Positions 5,735 through 8,737 of a DNA stretch of 8,737 bases are shown in pieces (within the stretch, counting starts at the first letter, position 1; every line of letters starts with the position of its first letter). Below the pieces are notes generated by a model. The model saw nothing but the letters and a program-made list of their open reading frames with translations. It did no database searches and was not told the origin of the DNA. Position numbers and translations under genes: made by a program. This DNA is from Clostridiales bacterium (GTDB lineage: Bacteria; Bacillota; Clostridia; Oscillospirales; Ruminococcaceae), in assembly GCA_029007575.1 (NCBI GenBank), contig JAQXIB010000261.1, positions 1 to 8,737 on the forward strand. The letters are read 5' to 3'.

Positions 5735-5991
5735 AATGCTCACTGAACAATTCAAAAACAATGATAGCAAAGTAATTTGCCGTTGTTTTTGAATTGGCAA
5801 AGTGTAAGGTTTTTGATTGCTTTTTTATGAAAACCTTGCACTTTGTATTTCGATTTCATTCTGAAATCGAAATCTGTGTTCGCATCAAGGAATGTCTGAA
5901 CCAAGAAAAATACGAAATCTCGCATTTTTCTTGGTTCAGACGGCGATAGCCGTTCGAACAAATCAAATTTTTGATTTGTTCAGTAGACATT
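5735..5991. repeat. 257-bp multi-hairpin repeat, copy 2
   Basis: Same length, orientation and hairpin order as the copy at 1481-1737. H1 pairs 5748-5763 with 5781-5796. H2 pairs 5798-5813 with 5830-5845. H4 is longer here: 5894-5911 with 5924-5941 is 18 bp with one A-C next to the loop side. The terminal inverted ends match at 13 of 16 positions. The copy is flanked by a perfect direct repeat ATCTT (5730-5734 and 5992-5996), which looks like a target-site duplication. Counting the element's own TT end it can be read as TTATCTT on both sides. Its minus strand also keeps a 69-codon frame parallel to that in copy 1, without a ribosome binding site. It begins 95 bases upstream of the ROK kinase start and may hold or displace that gene's promoter. 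Confidence 0.9.
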
Positions 5992-6200
5992 ATCTTATAT
6001 TGTTTTTTAAATAGAAGTAAAGAATTGATTTTTCATCAATTATATAAATGAATTAATTATATAATAACTTAATTTTCCGAAAAAGTCAATATAATAAGAA
6101 TAACCGATAAAATTACATTACTCATTTAATTTTGATTTCGCACATCCGAGATGATGATTGTGCATAGATAACGTCATTCGTGAACGATTTTGAAATCATC

Positions 6201-6229
6201 TTGACATTAAGAACAATTACAATTAAAAT
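6201..6229 (+). promoter_or_regulatory. Promoter 1 of the glycan operon
   Basis: TTGACA (6201-6206), a 17-base AT-rich spacer and TAAAAT (6224-6229, five of six matches). The start would be near 6236, about 285 bases before the first gene. Confidence 0.6.
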
Positions 6230-6264
6230 AAAGTAGTGTTTGAACCGGTATTTTGTTTTATAGG

Positions 6265-6293
6265 ATGACAAATGGCGAAATATGTAGTATAAT
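6265..6293 (+). promoter_or_regulatory. Promoter 2 of the glycan operon
   Basis: ATGACA (6265-6270, five of six), a 17-base spacer and a perfect TATAAT (6288-6293). Transcription would begin near 6300 and give a leader of about 220 bases that can form several hairpins. Confidence 0.65.
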
Positions 6294-6378
6294 ATTTTCA
6301 TACGTGTGTTGCGCGTTTGAGAATATTGAAACATTGCTCTGCTTCACTGCGCAAATGGCAGCATCAAATGCTGTTTGA

Positions 6379-6410
6379 ATCAAATTTTTGATTTGTTCAA
6401 TAGACATTAT
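6379..6410. repeat. Partial third copy of the hairpin repeat (3' tail only)
   Basis: The last hairpin and the tail of the 257-bp repeat are present: AATCAAA (6378-6384) pairs with TTTGATT (6387-6393), then TTGTTCAATAGACATTAT follows. Thirty-one of these 32 bases match copy 2. The rest of the repeat is missing, although a short CAGCAT/ATGCTG hairpin at 6359-6373 stands where the full copies have ACGGC/GCCGT. Confidence 0.7.
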
Positions 6411-6429
6411 GTTATAACAGTATTATACT
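6401..6429 (+). promoter_or_regulatory. Promoter 3 of the glycan operon, -35 box within the repeat tail
   Basis: TAGACA (6401-6406, five of six) is the terminal sequence of the repeat fragment. A 17-base spacer leads to TATACT (6424-6429, five of six). A 13-base palindrome CAGTATTATACTG (6418-6430) covers the -10 box and could be an operator. The start would be near 6436. Confidence 0.5.
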
Positions 6430-6440
6430 GGACGGTTAAA

Positions 6441-6468
6441 TAGCCGGCTGTTTGCTGAAGACCGGCTG
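6441..6468 (+). other. Leader hairpin upstream of the cytidylyltransferase
   Basis: AGCCGG (6442-6447) pairs with CCGGCT (6462-6467), extended by one U-G at 6441/6468, with a 14-base loop. All three promoters would transcribe it. No T-run follows, so it is not a terminator on its own. Confidence 0.4.
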
Positions 6469-6519
6469 ATATCACAACGACGTTTCAGAAATACTAAAAC
6501 TTGTAAAGAGGGAATTTGT

Positions 6520-7239
6520 ATGAATGCAGCGATTATATTTGCGGGCGGGACCGGACAGAGAATGAAAAACACGGCAAAGCCTAAACAGTTTTTAGAACTT
6601 TACGGCAAACCGATCATCATTTATACATTGGAAATTTTTGAAAAGCATCCGGATATTGATATGATTGTCGTTCCATGCGTAAAAGGTTGGGAAGATTATT
6701 TACAGAACTTGTTGGATAAATTTAATATCACAAAGGTAAAGAAGATCGTTACCGGCGGTAGTACCTCGCAGGAATCCAAATTGATTGCATTGCACGCATT
6801 GAAGGAATATTGTAAGGAAGACGATATCGTTTTAATGCATGATGCGGTTCGTCCCCTGATAACCGGAAAATTGATTTCCGAAAATATTGCTTGTGTAAAA
6901 AAGCATGGAAACGCCATTACTGCGGATCCGTTTACCGAGACAGGGGTTGTCAGTACCGACGGTAAGACTGTGGAATCGACGATTGAACGCAATAAACTAT
7001 ATATCGGAAAAGCGCCGCAGAGCTTTTATTTTAAAGATGTTCTTTGGGCGCATGAGCAAGGACAATCGATGCCGGAATCGATTTCGATTGACACCTGTAC
7101 ATTGATGACGACGCTGGGAAAAAAGCTGTATTTTGTGCCATGCGAGTCGACGAATATTAAAATCACCACGCCGGATGATTATTATATCTTTAAAGCGTTA
7201 TATGACCTGCGAGAGAGTCAGGAAATTTTGGGATTATGA
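6520..7239 (+). CDS. IspD/TarI-family cytidylyltransferase
   Basis: A 239-residue cytoplasmic nucleotidyltransferase that joins CTP to a phosphorylated polyol or sugar, giving a CDP-activated product. Visible motifs are the CTP loop FAGGTGQRM (7-15), PKQF with Lys22, GGSTSQESK (79-87), HDAVRPL (107-113), KAPQSF (164-169) and NIKITTPDD (212-220). Full family length. Both IspD (methylerythritol-4-P) and TarI/Bcs1 (ribitol-5-P) share these motifs. The setting, with an SDR and a glycosyltransferase directly downstream and no MEP-pathway gene, favours a surface-polymer role over isoprenoid synthesis. AGGG at 6509-6512 lies seven bases before ATG 6520. The TGA overlaps a possible ATG of the next gene (ATGA at 7236-7239), so the genes are translationally close. 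The exact acceptor substrate is open. Confidence 0.85.
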   Translation: MNAAIIFAGGTGQRMKNTAKPKQFLELYGKPIIIYTLEIFEKHPDIDMIVVPCVKGWEDYLQNLLDKFNITKVKKIVTGGSTSQESKLIALHALKEYCKEDDIVLMHDAVRPLITGKLISENIACVKKHGNAITADPFTETGVVSTDGKTVESTIERNKLYIGKAPQSFYFKDVLWAHEQGQSMPESISIDTCTLMTTLGKKLYFVPCESTNIKITTPDDYYIFKALYDLRESQEILGL

Positions 7240-7253
7240 TAGGGGAAAAAAGA

Positions 7254-8306
7254 ATGTTGCCTTTAGATTCCGTTATTTTGGAAGATTTGCAAAATATTAC
7301 GCAAAGCAGTGTTGCATGGGACAAGCTGGCGGATAAAACCGTATTGATCACCGGAGCAAGCGGGATGATTGCTTCGTATTTGTGCTATACGCTGCTATAT
7401 TTAAATGATACCAAACAGATGAATATTACAGTGCTGGCATTAGTTCGGAATGGAGAAAAGGCGGAAAAGCAGTTCGGAGCGCTTTTGGCTCGTTCCGATT
7501 TTCAACTTCTGGTGCAGGATGTTTGTACACCTGTCCGTTATGACGGAAAAGTAGATTATATTATCCATGCCGCCAGCCAGGCAAGCCCGCGCTTGTTTGT
7601 GTCAGATCCGGTCGGGACGATTGCCGCGAATACGATCGGGACTATGAATCTTCTGGATCTTGCCGTGGAGAAAAAAGCGGAAGGCTTTTTGTATCTGTCT
7701 ACGCGGGAGATTTACGGAAAGCCGGCAGATGATTGCAATCTGATTACTGAAAATGATTATGGCACCATGGACACTACCTTGGTGCGATCTTGTTATCCGG
7801 AAAGTAAGCGGATGTCAGAAACGATATGTGCTTCTTATGCGCACCAATATGGTGTCAATTGTAAAATCGCGCGGATCGCTCATACCTACGGGCCGGATTT
7901 TTTAATGGATAATGGACGTGTTTGGGGCGACTTTATCACGAATATTGTGACCAATCATGATATTGTTTTAAAAAGCGAAGGTAAAATGGAACTTGCCTTT
8001 ACCTATATTTCTGATATGATCGTCGGGCTGTTTTTGTGTTTGTTGAATGGAGAGGAAATGGTGTATAATATCTCCGACTCTTCACAGCCGATTACAGTAA
8101 GGGCGTTGGCTGAGTTGTTGGTATCTTTGTATCCTGAAAAGCATTTAAAGGTGGTATTTGATATTCCGAAGGGCAATGCGGGTTATTTGACCACAAGAGT
8201 GGCTTTGCTGGATTGCACTCGAATCAATCGTTTGGGATGGAACCCGCAAATATCGATTGAAGAAGGGTTCCGTCGTTCGATAGAGTATCAAAACAATCGG
8301 ATTTAG
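7254..8306 (+). CDS. NAD-dependent epimerase/dehydratase (extended SDR) of nucleotide-sugar type
   Basis: A 350-residue extended short-chain dehydrogenase/reductase. The Rossmann loop is TGASGMIA (33-40), with AASQASP at 106-112, STREIYG at 149-155 and the catalytic pair Tyr181/Lys185 (YPESK). The C-terminal half (about 210-345) has the TYGP, YISD and YNISD elements of the nucleotide-sugar binding part. The pattern is nearest to UDP-glucuronate decarboxylase and dTDP-glucose dehydratase relatives; the dehydratase Asp-Glu pair is Arg-Glu here (STREIYG), which argues against a simple dehydratase. It probably acts on a nucleotide sugar, perhaps the CDP product of the gene before it. I chose ATG 7254 because AGGGG (7241-7245) is eight bases upstream; ATG 7236 overlaps the previous stop but lacks a good site. 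The glycosyltransferase starts 22 bases after the stop, so one operon is likely. Confidence 0.85.
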   Translation: MLPLDSVILEDLQNITQSSVAWDKLADKTVLITGASGMIASYLCYTLLYLNDTKQMNITVLALVRNGEKAEKQFGALLARSDFQLLVQDVCTPVRYDGKVDYIIHAASQASPRLFVSDPVGTIAANTIGTMNLLDLAVEKKAEGFLYLSTREIYGKPADDCNLITENDYGTMDTTLVRSCYPESKRMSETICASYAHQYGVNCKIARIAHTYGPDFLMDNGRVWGDFITNIVTNHDIVLKSEGKMELAFTYISDMIVGLFLCLLNGEEMVYNISDSSQPITVRALAELLVSLYPEKHLKVVFDIPKGNAGYLTTRVALLDCTRINRLGWNPQISIEEGFRRSIEYQNNRI

Positions 8307-8328
8307 AGTTGTATTTGGAGGATGTAAA

Positions 8329-8737
8329 ATGCCGAAAATCAGTGTGATTATGCCGGTTTATAACTCGGAGCAGTTCCTTCGCATGGCGGTAGACAGCGTA
8401 TTGAATCAGACCTTCGAGGATTTCGAGCTAATCATGGTAGATGATGGCTCGAAGGACCAAAGCGGAGCGATTTGCGATGAATATGCGCAAAAGGATGCCA
8501 GGGTTAAGGTGATCCACCAGGAAAACGGAGGAATCTGTGCCGCACGGAATACCGGAATGAAAGCCGCCGAAGGGGAGTATCTGGCATTTATTGATAATGA
8601 TGACGAATACTTGCCGAATCTGTTGGAAGAAAATTATGCGCTTGCACAAGAATATGATGCCGACGTGGTAAAATATGGATATCGAGTTGAGGAAACATTT
8701 AAGGACGGTTTTGTGGATCATCGCAAGCAGGTTGTAA
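8329..8737 (+). CDS. Family 2 glycosyltransferase, 3'-truncated by the window end
   Basis: The first 136 residues of a GT-A fold glycosyltransferase, open to the window end. It starts PKISVIMPVYNSE, the usual GT2 opening. VDDGSKD (37-43) binds the nucleotide, ENGGICAARNTG (65-76) is the conserved GG-x-x-x-ARN loop, and IDNDDEY (88-94) carries the metal-binding DxD. No membrane segment is seen in this part. It should transfer a sugar from a nucleotide donor to a growing surface polysaccharide at the inner face of the membrane. GGAGG (8317-8321) is seven bases before ATG 8329, and the gene follows the SDR by 22 bases. Donor and acceptor cannot be read, and the domain after GT2 is outside the window. 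Confidence 0.92.
   Translation, partial: MPKISVIMPVYNSEQFLRMAVDSVLNQTFEDFELIMVDDGSKDQSGAICDEYAQKDARVKVIHQENGGICAARNTGMKAAEGEYLAFIDNDDEYLPNLLEENYALAQEYDADVVKYGYRVEETFKDGFVDHRKQVV

Larger units (their letters stand above)
5992..6519. other. Gene-free AT-rich region and leader of the glycan operon
   Basis: No credible gene lies here; a 70-codon minus-strand frame at 6122-6334 is low-complexity and lacks start signals. The first 200 bases are very AT-rich, with a small hairpin (6023-6029 with 6035-6041). A 7-bp inverted repeat (6153-6159 with 6194-6200) stops just before the first promoter. From about 6200 there are three promoter-like sequences, a partial repeat and several hairpins, listed separately. 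TTGCGC (6309-6314) with GCGCAA (6349-6354) and CAGCAT (6359-6364) with ATGCTG (6368-6373) would form in a transcript from the second promoter. Confidence 0.7.

Noticed and set aside
6122..6334. 70-codon minus-strand frame in the AT-rich intergenic region
   Set aside because: Low-complexity, Ile/Lys/Tyr-rich product with no family features and no start signal; it overlaps strong plus-strand promoters.

Overview
The window looks like a chromosomal accessory stretch of a Gram-positive, low-to-medium GC Firmicute, probably Clostridia. The reasons are strong AAGGAG-type ribosome binding sites, sigma-A-type promoters with 17-bp spacers, ROK-family sugar genes, a MipB/TalC-type transaldolase, and AT-rich intergenic DNA holding hairpin repeats. 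No phage, plasmid, tRNA, rRNA or CRISPR sequence was seen. The assignment below phylum level is a guess.

Layout. (1) 1-513: the 3' part of an unrecognised multi-pass membrane protein. (2) 728-1384: an SGNH/GDSL hydrolase with its own promoter, followed by a 19-bp-stem hairpin. (3) 1481-1737: a 257-bp repeat made almost entirely of consecutive hairpins. (4) 1753-5639: a sugar-phosphate block with a transaldolase and a GmhA-like SIS isomerase on the minus strand, a ROK repressor diverging from them on the plus strand, and a ROK sugar kinase converging on the repressor. The divergent gap (3102-3427) holds a 157-bp foldable element with a closing stem and three internal hairpins. (5) 5735-5991: a second 257-bp copy of the repeat, in the same orientation, so the two copies bracket the sugar block. 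(6) 5992-6519: a gene-free, AT-rich stretch with three good sigma-A-like promoters, the tail of a further repeat copy and several hairpins. (7) 6520-8737: the start of a surface-glycan operon with an IspD/TarI-like cytidylyltransferase, an NAD-dependent SDR and a family 2 glycosyltransferase that runs off the window.

How the genes may work together. In the sugar block the kinase would phosphorylate a hexose or heptose. The SIS protein keeps the metal and catalytic residues of sedoheptulose-7-phosphate isomerase. The transaldolase has Glu57/Phe129, typical of true transaldolases, rather than the Gln/Tyr of fructose-6-phosphate aldolase. These steps can be joined into a route heptose -> heptose-7-P -> sedoheptulose-7-P -> F6P + E4P, under control of the ROK repressor. 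That route is inference. The downstream operon probably makes a CDP-activated polyol or sugar and puts it on a wall or capsular polymer.

Most worth a second look: the folded element at 3147-3303, the paired multi-hairpin repeats with structure-preserving changes between copies, the repeat tail that doubles as a -35 box, and the possible heptose-catabolic locus.
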